Part shown: piece by piece, positions 1-7,487 of the stretch | Numbering within the stretch: the first letter of the stretch is position 1 | How the letters are laid out: each line of letters starts with the position of its first letter | Assembly: GCA_947457605.1 (NCBI GenBank) | Contig: CANGWP010000032.1 | Location: 1-18,347 of the forward strand | Length of the DNA stretch: 18,347 bases | Reading direction: 5' to 3' | From: Bdellovibrionales bacterium | GTDB lineage: Bacteria > Bdellovibrionota > UBA1018 > CAIMNF01 | Position numbers and translations under genes: made by a program | The notes under the pieces: generated by a model | Databases searched by the model: none | The model's input: only the letters and a program-made list of their open reading frames with translations | Told to the model about the DNA's origin: nothing

Positions 1-175
1 GGATTTGTGCGTGAAGATTTTCAGAAATCGAGAGACCCGCCGCATCGTCTCCCGCGGAAACGATCCGATTGCCCGAGGCCAATCGACCGAAGATTTTTTG
101 CTCTTCCAAACTTGTTTTGCTCAAGTTTCGTTGAGCCGCCATGGAGGCGATGTTGGTCCCTATTCTGAGTCCCAT
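1..175 (-). CDS. fliC: Flagellin, N-terminal part (cut by window edge)
   Basis: This is the first 58 codons of a second flagellin. It reads on the minus strand from an ATG at 173-175 and runs off the left end of the window. The protein begins MGLRIGTNIASMAAQRNLSK and continues with a SGNRIVSAGDDAAGLSISE segment. That is the conserved flagellin N-terminal D0/D1 helix signature (QRNL, SG.RI..A.DDAAGL.IS). It closely resembles the complete flagellin just upstream at 438-1271, so the two are tandem paralogues. Flagellin is exported through the flagellar type III apparatus and polymerises into the filament. A purine-rich GAAAGGG sits in the leader but is not ideally spaced. The C-terminus is not visible, so length and intactness cannot be judged. 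The family call is secure; the symbol is generic because several fliC copies may exist. Confidence 0.9.
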   Translation of the reverse strand, partial: MGLRIGTNIASMAAQRNLSKTSLEEQKIFGRLASGNRIVSAGDDAAGLSISENLHAQI

Positions 176-219
176 ACTACTTTGCCCTTTCGTCTCACGC
201 TGTAACCCGTTCATGCGTG

Positions 220-241
220 CCTGGGTCCCTTATGGCCCAGG
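220..241. other. Hairpin in the leader of the truncated flagellin
   Basis: A 6-bp perfect stem (CCTGGG pairing with CCCAGG) closes a 10-base loop, 45 bases upstream of the ATG of the truncated flagellin. If that gene's promoter lies further upstream, the hairpin would be in its 5' untranslated leader. On the plus strand it is followed by GCTTTTC, which is too weak for a confident terminator. A role in mRNA stability or translation control of flagellin is possible but unproven. Confidence 0.3.
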
Positions 242-283
242 GCTTTTCGACGCCCTCAGAAACAGTGTACGAAACCTGTTGGC

Positions 284-360
284 TTGATGCATCAAAAAAG
301 TTTAGCAAATTAGTATATTATTTAATTAATCAAATAAATACAGTAATTTAAGACGCAAAT
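284..360 (-). promoter_or_regulatory. A+T-rich upstream region with 12-bp palindrome
   Basis: The stretch upstream of the truncated flagellin is very A+T-rich from about 296 to 345. It carries a perfect 12-bp palindrome TTGATGCATCAA at 284-295. On the minus strand a TAAACTTT (297-304) precedes a GCCAACAG. This loosely resembles a sigma-28 promoter (TAAAGTTT, GCCGATAA), but the spacing is long and the -10 is poor. A promoter must lie somewhere here because the neighbouring flagellin has a terminator-like hairpin between the two genes. Its exact position is not resolved. Confidence 0.35.
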
Positions 361-402
361 AGTCTTAACAATTCAACGAAGCCGACCTAAAGGGTTGAGG
401 AA

Positions 403-424
403 GGGGGGAGGCTCGCCTCCCCCC
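403..424 (-). terminator. G+C-rich terminator hairpin after flagellin
   Basis: A perfect inverted repeat with arms GGGGGGAGGC and GCCTCCCCCC lies 13 bases beyond the flagellin stop codon. On the minus strand it is followed by TTCCTC, only a modest U-tract. It is strong enough to stall RNA polymerase or to protect the 3' end of an abundant flagellin mRNA. It could also cap plus-strand transcription, as its stem is symmetrical. Confidence 0.6.
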
Positions 425-437
425 GTTCCACCCCGAT

Positions 438-1271
438 TTATCCAAGGAGCTTAAGAGCGCCCATGGAATTTGTGTTGGCTTGACTGAGGACCGCGGTACC
501 GGCTTGAGCGAGGATGTTGTGCTTGGTGAGTTCTGAAGATTCAGAAGCAACGTCAACATCGTAGATCCGGCTTTTTGCGGCAGAGAGGTTTTCTTCATAG
601 ATCTGCAAGTTGCTTACAGATGAAGAGAGACGATTCTGAAGCGCGCCCACTTCGGAACGGTTTTCAGAGAGCATCTTGATCGCGACATCGATCTTGGCAA
701 GGTTCTCTTGAGCATCTTCCTTGGATTCCGTGTTCACTTCATGAACTCCGAGGGCTTTCGCACCTACATTCAGTTTCTGAGTGTCATACACGAAGCGATC
801 CTTTTCAGGAGAGTTGTTGAGACCCACTTGGATTTCAAGCTTGTCACCCTCGCCAACAAGAAGTTTCCTTCCGTTGAACTCGGTAGTGGCTGCAATCCGG
901 TCGATTTCACCGCGAAGTTGAACCATCTCCTTGTTGATGAAACCGCGTTCCTTGTCACCGATGGTATCGGAAGCTGCCTGGATTGACAGTTCACGGAAAC
1001 GGGTCAGGATGTTCCCGATCTCGTTCATTCCGCCTTCTGCTACTTGCACCATGGAGATACCGTCATTTGCGTTTCGGTTGTCCTGGCGCAAAGACCGGAT
1101 GTCCGCAGTCATTTTTGCAGAGATCGCAAGGCCTGCAGAATCATCTGCAGCTTTCGCGATGCGTGTGCCTGAAGAGATTTTCTCCAAGCTCGAAGACTGA
1201 TTTTTGCTGGAAATCCCCAGATTGCGCTGGGCAATCAGGGACTGTACGTTCGTATTGATTCTTAAACCCAT
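438..1271 (-). CDS. fliC: Flagellin
   Basis: A 277-residue flagellin, the structural subunit of the flagellar filament, secreted without a signal peptide. The N-terminal D0/D1 helices cover about residues 1-140 (QRNL at 15-18; SSGTRIAKAADDSAGLAIS near 33-51; RELSIQAA at 93-100). The C-terminal helices cover about 190-277 (RLSSSVSNLQ near 214-223; ILAQAGTAVLSQAN near 253-266). The middle is short (about 140-190), so the surface-exposed D2/D3 domains are essentially missing, as in compact flagellins of about 270-280 residues. The C-terminus ends ALKLLG. The ATG start has a strong AGGAGG at 1277-1282, with 5 bases between it and the ATG. A sigma-28-like promoter lies about 105 bases upstream and a hairpin follows the stop, so it is probably transcribed alone. 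A second flagellin follows on the same strand. Confidence 0.96.
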   Translation of the reverse strand: MGLRINTNVQSLIAQRNLGISSKNQSSSLEKISSGTRIAKAADDSAGLAISAKMTADIRSLRQDNRNANDGISMVQVAEGGMNEIGNILTRFRELSIQAASDTIGDKERGFINKEMVQLRGEIDRIAATTEFNGRKLLVGEGDKLEIQVGLNNSPEKDRFVYDTQKLNVGAKALGVHEVNTESKEDAQENLAKIDVAIKMLSENRSEVGALQNRLSSSVSNLQIYEENLSAAKSRIYDVDVASESSELTKHNILAQAGTAVLSQANTNSMGALKLLG

Positions 1272-1376
1272 AAATTCCTCCTCTATAGGTCCTCATGTTT
1301 AATGTTGCTGACAGATTGCTGTACCGTCAGAAGAGATATCAGATGGTTTTAGTCCGTCAAATAGCTCTCAGGGGCT

Positions 1377-1404
1377 GTATCGGTTGGATTTTGGCGGAAC
1401 TTTA
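1377..1404 (-). promoter_or_regulatory. Sigma-28 (FliA)-type promoter for flagellin
   Basis: On the minus strand TAAAGTTC (1397-1404) and ACCGATAC (1377-1384) are separated by 12 bases. The FliA consensus is TAAAGTTT, 11 bases, GCCGATAA, so the -35 matches at 7 of 8 positions and the -10 at 6 of 8. It points at the flagellin start at 1271 and would give a leader of about 100 bases. Expected from biology, since filament genes are commonly FliA-dependent; the match itself is seen in sequence. Confidence 0.6.
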
Positions 1405-1470
1405 GACTTTTTTAGTCAGGAATTGTAGTTCCTACGAATCAAGGGGCCCGTCCCCGTTGAAGATCGAAAA

Positions 1471-1574
1471 TGTCTTTGAATTGCAAGCATTTGGCCTCCG
1501 AGCCGCATCCTGCGGCCTCGCTTTCGTCAATCCTGACTCGCGAAAGTCGGCCAAATGCTCGCAATCCAAAGACA
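1471..1574. repeat. Long imperfect inverted repeat with two inner hairpins
   Basis: Two 26-base arms (1471-1496 and 1549-1574) are inverted copies that differ at only two positions. The outer ends are TGTCTTTG and CAAAGACA and the inner ends are CATTTGGCC and GGCCAAATG. The 52-base interior holds two further hairpins: GCCGCA/TGCGGC at 1502-1516 with a 3-base loop, and CTTTCG/CGAAAG at 1521-1546. The whole could fold as a three-way junction in RNA or a cruciform in DNA. It lies between the 3' end of trmL and the flagellin promoter. It may be a dispersed palindromic element, a bidirectional terminator or a small RNA. I see no coding or transposase sequence. The rest of the gap 1272-1628 holds only the flagellin promoter and leader and a short GGGG/CCCC dyad at 1443-1455. 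Confidence 0.6.
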
Positions 1575-1628
1575 CTCCCGCCCTCCAAGAAGGCGAAGCC
1601 AGGATTCGGAGAAACTGGGAAGATCCAT

Positions 1629-2114
1629 TCAAAGGAGGCGGTCCAAAGAAAACTCCACCTGTCGCAGTGCCTCATAAACGCTAATGCTGACGGCATTGGA
1701 TAGGTTCAAGGAGCGCACCCCCGCGTGGAGCATCGGGATTCGTGCAAGTCGGGTGGGGTATTGGTTCAGGATCCAGTCGGCAAGCCCCGTGGTTTCCTTT
1801 CCGAAAATCAGGTAGCCACCCTTTTTGAACTCAAAATCATAGATGGTTCGTCCTGCACGGGTTTCGATGAGGGTGAGCTCCGCATTCTCAGGAAGTGAGC
1901 CAAAAAAATCATCCGAAGATTCGTGTACCCTGACATCCAGGTGTTCCCAATAATCAAGCCCCGCCCGTTTCAAGGCGTGCGCGTCGATGCTGAAACCAAG
2001 CGGCTTCACCAGATGAAGACGGCATCCGGTGGCAAGACAGAGTCGCCCGATCGATCCGGTATTTTGGGGTATCTCGGGCTCGATCAGAACTACGTGAAAA
2101 TTCGGTTTATCCAA
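1629..2114 (-). CDS. trmL: tRNA (cytidine(34)-2'-O)-methyltransferase
   Basis: A 161-residue SPOUT-class methyltransferase. TrmL uses S-adenosylmethionine to 2'-O-methylate the wobble base of tRNA-Leu isoacceptors in the cytoplasm. All three SPOUT motifs are visible: NTGSIGRLC at 18-26, LIFGKETTGL at 102-111 and IPMLHAGVRSLNLSNAVSI at about 126-144, which forms the knotted cofactor site. The length fits the short TrmL subfamily, which lacks an RNA-binding extension (E. coli TrmL is of similar size). The N-terminal EPEIPQNTG and the segment RAGLDYWEH are typical of TrmL rather than other SpoU enzymes. The start is a TTG at 2112-2114, 4 bases after the asnS stop, without a clear Shine-Dalgarno, so translation is probably coupled to asnS. 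It is the last gene of the pepA-asnS-trmL operon. Confidence 0.93.
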   Translation of the reverse strand: MDKPNFHVVLIEPEIPQNTGSIGRLCLATGCRLHLVKPLGFSIDAHALKRAGLDYWEHLDVRVHESSDDFFGSLPENAELTLIETRAGRTIYDFEFKKGGYLIFGKETTGLADWILNQYPTRLARIPMLHAGVRSLNLSNAVSISVYEALRQVEFSLDRLL

Positions 2115-2118
2115 GGGA

Positions 2119-3444
2119 TCAGGGCCTGATGGTGTTGATCATTCTTGGGAATGGAATCGTTTCGCGAACGTGTTCGACACCGGTTACCCAAGCCACGGTT
2201 CTCTCGACTCCGAGCCCGAACCCCGCGTGAGGCGCGCTCCCGAAGCGGCGAAGATCCAGATACCACTGATAGTCCTTCAGATTCAGTCCGTGCTCCTTGA
2301 TGCGTCGCTCGAGCACATCGACTTTGTCTTCGCGCTGTCCGCCACCGATGATTTCTCCGTAGCCAAAGGGAGCAATCAGATCCGCACCGAGTGCGTACTT
2401 TCCATCATGGTCGACGCCCTCGCCATTCGGATCATCCGCATTCTTGAAGTAGAAAGCCTTGATGCTCGAAGGGAAGTGATGAATGAAAACGGGCTTTCCG
2501 AATTCCTCACCCAGTGCGGTTTCGTGTGGAGCGCCGAAATCTTCGCCCCAAGGAATAGCGTGCCCACGCTTTTCCAGGATTTTCAGGGCCTCATCATAAG
2601 TGATGCGAGGGAAGGGTGCGACAATGGTTTCAAGTTCTTTTTGATTCCGCTCGAGGATCACAAGCTCTTTTTGGCAGTGATCGAGGCAATGTTTCACGAT
2701 GTGGCACACGAAGGCTTCTCCGAGATCCATCACATCCTTCAGCTTCGCAAAAGCCATTTCAGGCTCTACCATCCAAAACTCGGTCAGGTGTTTGCGGGTC
2801 TTGGATTTTTCGGCGCGAAAGGTCGGGCCGAAAGTGTAGATGTTGCCGAAAGCAAAGGCGCCCGCTTCGCCATAGAGTTGGCCTGACTGCGTGAGAAATG
2901 CTTTCTCGTCGAAGTAGGGGGTTTGAAACAGGGTCGAAGTGCCTTCGCACGAGGTTGCACTCAGGATTGGCGGATCAAAGCGGATGAAGCCGCGGGTCCG
3001 GAAGAAGTCCTGAATCGCAAAAAAGATTTCGCTTCGGATGCGGAGCGCCGCCCACTGACGCTGGCTTCGAATCCAAAGATGGCGGTTCTCCATCAGGAAC
3101 TCGACCCCGTGATCCTTCGGGCTGATTGGATACGCATCTGCGATCTGAACCGGCTTTACATCAAGTACGGTAAGCTCGTAGCCCATTTTGGATCGGGGTT
3201 CAGCCCGAACTTTGCCTGTGACCACGACCGAGCTTTCCTGGGTGAGGGCATCGAAGCCCTCAAAAGCCGCATCATTGCATTCGCCCTTTACCAGAACGCC
3301 TTGGATGATTCCGCTTCCATCCCGGAGCATCAGGAACTTGATCTTTCCGGAAGAACGCTTGTTGAACACCCAGCCGTTCAGGGTGATGGTCTGCCCGTCA
3401 AATTGGGAAATGGTACCGATACGAGGAGTGGATGGTGTTGCCAT
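2119..3444 (-). CDS. asnS: Asparaginyl-tRNA synthetase
   Basis: A 441-residue class IIb synthetase that charges tRNA-Asn with asparagine using ATP. An N-terminal OB-fold anticodon-binding domain spans about 8-100. The class II catalytic core follows, with motif 2 at about 208-227 (TFRAEKSKTRKHLTEFWMVE) and motif 3 at about 408-422 (GFGLGVERTVAWVTG). The FRAE and EFWMVEPEMAF segments, GEDFGAPHE (300-308) and the C-terminal ETIPFPRM separate it from AspRS, LysRS and archaeal-type AspRS. GYGEIIGGGQRE (361-372) is also typical of AsnRS. The region 336-350 before the ADLIAPFGYGEIIGG segment looks slightly extended. The ATG is 5 bases from the pepA stop, and trmL starts 4 bases after the asnS stop. 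A dedicated AsnRS suggests direct charging, though an amidotransferase route elsewhere cannot be excluded. Confidence 0.96.
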   Translation of the reverse strand: MATPSTPRIGTISQFDGQTITLNGWVFNKRSSGKIKFLMLRDGSGIIQGVLVKGECNDAAFEGFDALTQESSVVVTGKVRAEPRSKMGYELTVLDVKPVQIADAYPISPKDHGVEFLMENRHLWIRSQRQWAALRIRSEIFFAIQDFFRTRGFIRFDPPILSATSCEGTSTLFQTPYFDEKAFLTQSGQLYGEAGAFAFGNIYTFGPTFRAEKSKTRKHLTEFWMVEPEMAFAKLKDVMDLGEAFVCHIVKHCLDHCQKELVILERNQKELETIVAPFPRITYDEALKILEKRGHAIPWGEDFGAPHETALGEEFGKPVFIHHFPSSIKAFYFKNADDPNGEGVDHDGKYALGADLIAPFGYGEIIGGGQREDKVDVLERRIKEHGLNLKDYQWYLDLRRFGSAPHAGFGLGVERTVAWVTGVEHVRETIPFPRMINTIRP

Positions 3445-3449
3445 AAGGT

Positions 3450-4931
3450 CTAATAATTCATTGCAAAGTGGGCAAAGGTCCTGACGTAAACGCCGCTTGA
3501 ACCTTTGCGCGGGTTGTAGGGGAGGTAGCCTTGGTCATACGCACGATTCGCCAGATCCACATGCGCCCATTTCATCCCCGGTCGGATGAATTGCTTCAGG
3601 AAGATTGCTCCCCGAATGGTGCCGCCGTTGCTGTCGTTCGCGCTGTTCATCATATCGGCGTACTGCGATTTGATGTCTTCAAAGTATTCATCCCAAAGCG
3701 GAAGTTGCCAAAGAGCTTCCTCGGTGGACTCGGTGGATTTCAATACGGTCTTTGCGAGTTTTCCGAGCGCTACCGAACTTGCGCCCGTGAGAGTTGCCGT
3801 GTTCACGATGACATCAGGCTTGTAATCGTGCGCCAGATCAAGTGCGTCTCCAAGAACCAGCCGTCCTTCGGCGTCGGTGTTGATGATTTCTACCGTCTTC
3901 CCGTTCCTGGCGCGAATGATGTTTCCTGGCTGGGTGGCAGTACCGGAGGGCATGTTCTCAGCGAAAACCAGAATGGTGGTGATCTTGTTTTTGGAACCGA
4001 GACGTGCCGCCATCAAGGTTGCACCCACCATGGTGGCGGCTCCGGTCATGTCATGTTTCATGTCTTCCATGCGCATGCCGGGTTTCAGCGAAATTCCGCC
4101 AGAATCGAAGGTAACGCCTTTCCCTACAAGAGAGACATGTTTGGCTGATTTGGCACCCGTTTTCGGAGTGTACTCCATGATCACCACTTTGGATTCGCGC
4201 TCGGAGCCCGCACCCACACAGAGAAAAAGCTCCATTTTTTCTTTGCGAGCTTCGGCCTCGCCCATGACCTTGCATTTCAAACCATAGGTCTTGCAGAGCT
4301 TGGAAATCTCATTTGCATAGAACTCGGGGGTGCCGTAGTTGGATGGTTCATTCGAGAAGTTCCGGGTCAGGAAGATGCAATCAATGGTGATGAGCGCATC
4401 GTGAATGACTTTCTTGAGCCAAGCCTCGTTCTTCCGGTCTTCGCTCACCAGATGGAGTGATTCGAGTTTCTGGTTCCCGTTCTTCTGGGACTTGTATTTG
4501 TCGAATGCATATTGAGAAAGGTAAAAGCCCTCAAGAAAAGCAGGCAGGATCGACTCTGCGGTGGCTTTGTTCGATCCCTTCAGGATTCCGTCAATGTTGA
4601 TTCCGAAGGACTTCACTTTTTCCGAGCTTACCCGATTTGCCACCATGGCTCCGGTGAGTCGGGCCTTTTCCGGAGTGAAGTCTTTCTTTGTTCCGAGGCC
4701 TGCGATCAACAGGTTGATCTGATCAATGTAGGAGCCGCGGATGAAAAACACGGATTTGGCAGCACCGGTAAACGTACCGCTTTTCGCCAGATCCTGAATC
4801 TCGGTGGGAGTTTCAGAGTGCAGAGCGGCGGTCTTCTTGTCAGTCTGGAAGAAGAAATGGGCAAGGGTGTCGCCCTCAAAGGATTTGCTCAGGTGAATCG
4901 GGGTCAGGGTGTTGATTGTTTCAGACTTCAT
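3450..4931 (-). CDS. pepA: Leucyl aminopeptidase (M17 family)
   Basis: A 493-residue cytosolic M17 metallo-aminopeptidase, which removes N-terminal residues from peptides and usually forms hexamers with two metal ions per subunit. The catalytic domain occupies about 180-493. The expected residues are all present: K271 and D276 in GKGVTFDSGG, K283, D294 in KHDMTGAA, and D353, E355 and R357 in the signature NTDAEGRL. These positions run one residue ahead of the E. coli PepA numbering I recall, so the enzyme should be active. The N-terminal domain (about 1-160) is poorly conserved, as usual in the family. The ATG is preceded by GAGGA at 8 bases. It heads the operon with asnS and trmL and has a likely extended -10 promoter at 4970-4978. 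Some family members moonlight as DNA-binding proteins, but nothing in this sequence decides that. Confidence 0.96.
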   Translation of the reverse strand: MKSETINTLTPIHLSKSFEGDTLAHFFFQTDKKTAALHSETPTEIQDLAKSGTFTGAAKSVFFIRGSYIDQINLLIAGLGTKKDFTPEKARLTGAMVANRVSSEKVKSFGINIDGILKGSNKATAESILPAFLEGFYLSQYAFDKYKSQKNGNQKLESLHLVSEDRKNEAWLKKVIHDALITIDCIFLTRNFSNEPSNYGTPEFYANEISKLCKTYGLKCKVMGEAEARKEKMELFLCVGAGSERESKVVIMEYTPKTGAKSAKHVSLVGKGVTFDSGGISLKPGMRMEDMKHDMTGAATMVGATLMAARLGSKNKITTILVFAENMPSGTATQPGNIIRARNGKTVEIINTDAEGRLVLGDALDLAHDYKPDVIVNTATLTGASSVALGKLAKTVLKSTESTEEALWQLPLWDEYFEDIKSQYADMMNSANDSNGGTIRGAIFLKQFIRPGMKWAHVDLANRAYDQGYLPYNPRKGSSGVYVRTFAHFAMNY

Positions 4932-4969
4932 CGTCGTGGTCCTCGCAGGTTCAAAATGAGATGCCCGAC

Positions 4970-4978
4970 ATCATACCA
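4970..4978 (-). promoter_or_regulatory. Extended -10 promoter for pepA operon
   Basis: On the minus strand TATGAT (4970-4975) is preceded by TGG (4976-4978), giving the TGn-TATGAT pattern of an extended -10 promoter. It sits about 40 bases upstream of the pepA ATG. No good -35 is seen at 16-18 bases, which extended -10 promoters tolerate. The 89-base gap is shared with the divergent sugar transferase gene, whose promoter I could not place. Confidence 0.45.
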
Positions 4979-5020
4979 CTGTTTTTTGCCCCTTGGATCA
5001 GTTAAGTTTCAGGGACGACC

Positions 5021-6391
5021 ATGATGAAGCGTTATCAGAATTCTGCCGGGACCATGACTCGCATCGCCGATGTAATGATTGTCGTTGCGGCCTGGCTCTT
5101 GGCTTATCCTGTCCGGTTTGGGTTCCTGAACGGGGTTCCTGGACTGCCTTATTACTCGGAGGCGCCGGAGGAGTCCAAATACCTCGGTCTTCTGCCCTTT
5201 ATCATCGCTCTTTGGTCGGGCTGTTTTCATTTTTTCGGGGTTTATCGATACGACCGGGTGATTCAAAGATCGACAGAAATTCACACCCTGATCCGAGCCC
5301 ACGTTGGAACCTTGATTCTATTCACCGCTCTCGCCTTTTTTGTCACCGAGTATCGATTTTCCAGAGGGGTGATTCTGATCTTTGGAGTGCTTGTGCTTCT
5401 GCTGTCATGGGCGTTTCGCGTGATCAGTCGGAAGGTCTTGCGGGAGTTCAAAAAGAAAGGTCTGTTTACAACCCGAATCGTTGCAGTCGGGGAGGGGCGG
5501 GATCTTGAGTACCTGGTGTCCCAACTCGGACGGTATCCTGAGCTTGGACTTGATGTGGTTCGGGTGATCGGGCCTGCGGATTATGCCAATGCTCTCGAAC
5601 TCATCCTGGCCGAATCCCCGAAGTCCGTGCTTTTGAGTCTTCCGGCAAAAAACAGGGAGATCCTCGATTCATTGGTTTTTGGTTTGAAGGACGAAACCTT
5701 GGATCTTCAGATCATTCCCGATTATTCAAATTATATCGCCCTCGGCGCCGCGACGGAAAGCTTTGGCGGGGTGCCTCTCATTGTATTGAACTCCTCGCCA
5801 TTGTATGGATATCAGGCTTGGCTCAAGCGGCTCATGGACTTTGTTCTGTCGGGAATCGGATTGTTGGTTCTCTCTCCTTTATTTTTTATCCTTGCAGCCC
5901 TCGTGAGGCTGACTTCGCGCGGACCGGTTCTGTACCGTCAGGAGCGGATGGGGCTTGATGGCGCCACCTTCATGATGCTGAAATTCAGGTCGATGAGGGT
6001 GGATGCAGAGGACGCAACTGGTGCGGTGTGGGCCAAGGAAAATGACAATCGTCGTACGCGCTTTGGAAGTTTTCTCAGGTCCACCTCACTGGATGAGCTT
6101 CCCCAGCTCTGGAATGTGTTCATGGGGGATATGAGTCTGGTCGGTCCCAGGCCTGAGCGGCCGGTATTCGTAAACAAGTTCCGGCATGAGATTCCAAACT
6201 ACATGCTTCGCCATCGGGTCAAGACCGGAATCACCGGCTGGGCCCAGATCAACGGCTGGCGGGGCGATACCTCTCTCGAGAAGAGAATTGAATGTGACAT
6301 TTTTTACATCCGGAACTGGTCGCTTTGGTTGGATGTGAGGATCCTTTTCTGGACCTTTTTCAGAGGCTTTGTGAACCGGAATGCGTATTAG
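5021..6391 (+). CDS. Undecaprenyl-phosphate sugar-1-phosphate transferase (WcaJ/WbaP type)
   Basis: A 456-residue inner-membrane polyprenyl-phosphate hexose-1-phosphate transferase. This family moves a sugar phosphate from a UDP-sugar to undecaprenyl phosphate, the first step of a capsule, exopolysaccharide or O-antigen unit. Four N-terminal membrane segments lie near 13-32, 54-75, 95-112 and 114-135. A cytoplasmic CoA-binding-like region follows (about 150-255). The C-terminal catalytic domain (about 265-456) has a membrane re-entrant helix at 272-295. It carries KFRSMR (321-326), TSLDELPQLWNV (355-366, with the catalytic D358-E359 pair) and SLVGPRPERP (372-381). The architecture and length match the large TIGR03023/TIGR03025-like branch. 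The donor sugar (glucose or galactose) cannot be read from sequence. AGGGA at 5011-5015 favours the first of two adjacent ATG codons. Its end overlaps the next gene by 11 bases, and no other polysaccharide genes lie beside it. Confidence 0.9.
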   Translation: MMKRYQNSAGTMTRIADVMIVVAAWLLAYPVRFGFLNGVPGLPYYSEAPEESKYLGLLPFIIALWSGCFHFFGVYRYDRVIQRSTEIHTLIRAHVGTLILFTALAFFVTEYRFSRGVILIFGVLVLLLSWAFRVISRKVLREFKKKGLFTTRIVAVGEGRDLEYLVSQLGRYPELGLDVVRVIGPADYANALELILAESPKSVLLSLPAKNREILDSLVFGLKDETLDLQIIPDYSNYIALGAATESFGGVPLIVLNSSPLYGYQAWLKRLMDFVLSGIGLLVLSPLFFILAALVRLTSRGPVLYRQERMGLDGATFMMLKFRSMRVDAEDATGAVWAKENDNRRTRFGSFLRSTSLDELPQLWNVFMGDMSLVGPRPERPVFVNKFRHEIPNYMLRHRVKTGITGWAQINGWRGDTSLEKRIECDIFYIRNWSLWLDVRILFWTFFRGFVNRNAY

Positions 6392-7487
6392 GAAAATCGA
6401 CCTTTATGTTTTCAAGGAAGTGCTGACCCCGTTTCTGGGTGGGGTGGTGTTTTTTTCCTTCGTTTTCCTTTTGTTTCAGATGCTGCGCCTTGCGGAAGAG
6501 CTGATCGTAAACAATGCGCCTTTTGGTCTGGTGATGAAACTGCTTTGGTCGCTGGTGGTGAATTTTCTTCCCCTTGGCTTGCCGGTGGCATTTCTTGTCG
6601 GAGTTCTGATGGCATTCGCCAGATTTTCGGGGGACAGCGAAATTGTTGCTATGAAGGCCGGTGGAATGGGATTGCCCAGGATTGCAGCACCTGTATTCAT
6701 ACTATCGATCGGGGTTTCCGTTCTATCGCTCCTTTTGAATTTGAATTGGGCGCCTTGGTCCGAGATCAATATGAGAAACACACTTCTCAAGATCGGAAAC
6801 CGCAAATTTGCATCTTCGATCAACGAGGGAACCTTCACTTCTGGGTTTTTCAATCTGCTTCTTTATACGGAAAAATCCAATAACCGTGCGGGAAAAATGG
6901 AAAAAGTCTTTTTGTACGATGACCGCGATTCCAAGCATCCGATGACGGTGGTTGCGAAAACCGGAGAGTTGATTCGAGTTCAAACGGGCGAGGATGACCT
7001 GGGGGGGCTTGTTCTTCAGCTTCAGGACGGAAGTCTGCATCAGTCCGATCAGGCGGAATCGGATTACCAAAAGATGGATTTTTCGACATATCAGGTTTTT
7101 TTCGACATTCCGGATAAGACCGGAAAATTCGCCTTTAAGCCTCGAATGTATGGATGGCTTGATCTTCTTCAGCAGATGAAAGACACCGGAGCATCGGTTG
7201 AGAGAATGAGAGAATTGAAAACCGAATTCTGGCGCAGGATTGCGGTGGCAATCACACCAATCCTGTTTGTGTTGCTTGGAATCGGATTTGGAACGGTTCG
7301 GACCCGGGGTGCGCGAACCGGCGTAATGCTGGTCGCGTTCGCAACCATGGCCATCTATTGGCAGGTGCAGGTTTCGTCGATCTGGTTGGGTGAGAAGGGG
7401 CAGCTCCCTGCTTGGTTTGCCGTCCAAATTCCAAATCTTCTGGTCGCGGCGGTGGGCGCGTTCACGTTTCGCAGGGCCTCCTGGTAA
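6381..7487 (+). CDS. lptF: LPS export permease, LptF/LptG family (probably LptF)
   Basis: A 368-residue permease of the YjgP/YjgQ family. LptF and LptG form the membrane part of the LptB2FG ABC transporter, which extracts lipopolysaccharide from the inner membrane and passes it to LptC and LptA. Three N-terminal membrane segments (about 14-36, 58-78, 99-121) and three C-terminal ones (about 292-310, 317-335, 347-364) flank a periplasmic region of about 170 residues, the expected topology. SGDSEIVAMKAGG at about 83-95 is the conserved cytoplasmic coupling segment, and its form is closer to LptF than LptG. The start overlaps the upstream sugar transferase by 11 bases and the stop overlaps the next ATG (TAATG), so the three genes are translationally coupled. 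No second permease gene is adjacent, so the partner must lie elsewhere. The choice of LptF over LptG is tentative. Confidence 0.87.
   Translation: MRIRKIDLYVFKEVLTPFLGGVVFFSFVFLLFQMLRLAEELIVNNAPFGLVMKLLWSLVVNFLPLGLPVAFLVGVLMAFARFSGDSEIVAMKAGGMGLPRIAAPVFILSIGVSVLSLLLNLNWAPWSEINMRNTLLKIGNRKFASSINEGTFTSGFFNLLLYTEKSNNRAGKMEKVFLYDDRDSKHPMTVVAKTGELIRVQTGEDDLGGLVLQLQDGSLHQSDQAESDYQKMDFSTYQVFFDIPDKTGKFAFKPRMYGWLDLLQQMKDTGASVERMRELKTEFWRRIAVAITPILFVLLGIGFGTVRTRGARTGVMLVAFATMAIYWQVQVSSIWLGEKGQLPAWFAVQIPNLLVAAVGAFTFRRASW

Noticed and set aside
220..241. Plus-strand intrinsic terminator
   Set aside because: The stem is only 6 bp with a 10-base loop and a short T-tract, and no plus-strand gene precedes it; kept only as an unexplained hairpin.
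1432..1703. Several short frames across the inverted repeat region
   Set aside because: They read through the palindromic element on both strands, lack start signals and family motifs, and are explained by the symmetry of the repeat.
7412..7486. N-terminal extension of the methyltransferase
   Set aside because: The extra residues overlap lptF coding sequence, look unconserved, and the TAATG overlap at 7487 gives a natural coupled start.
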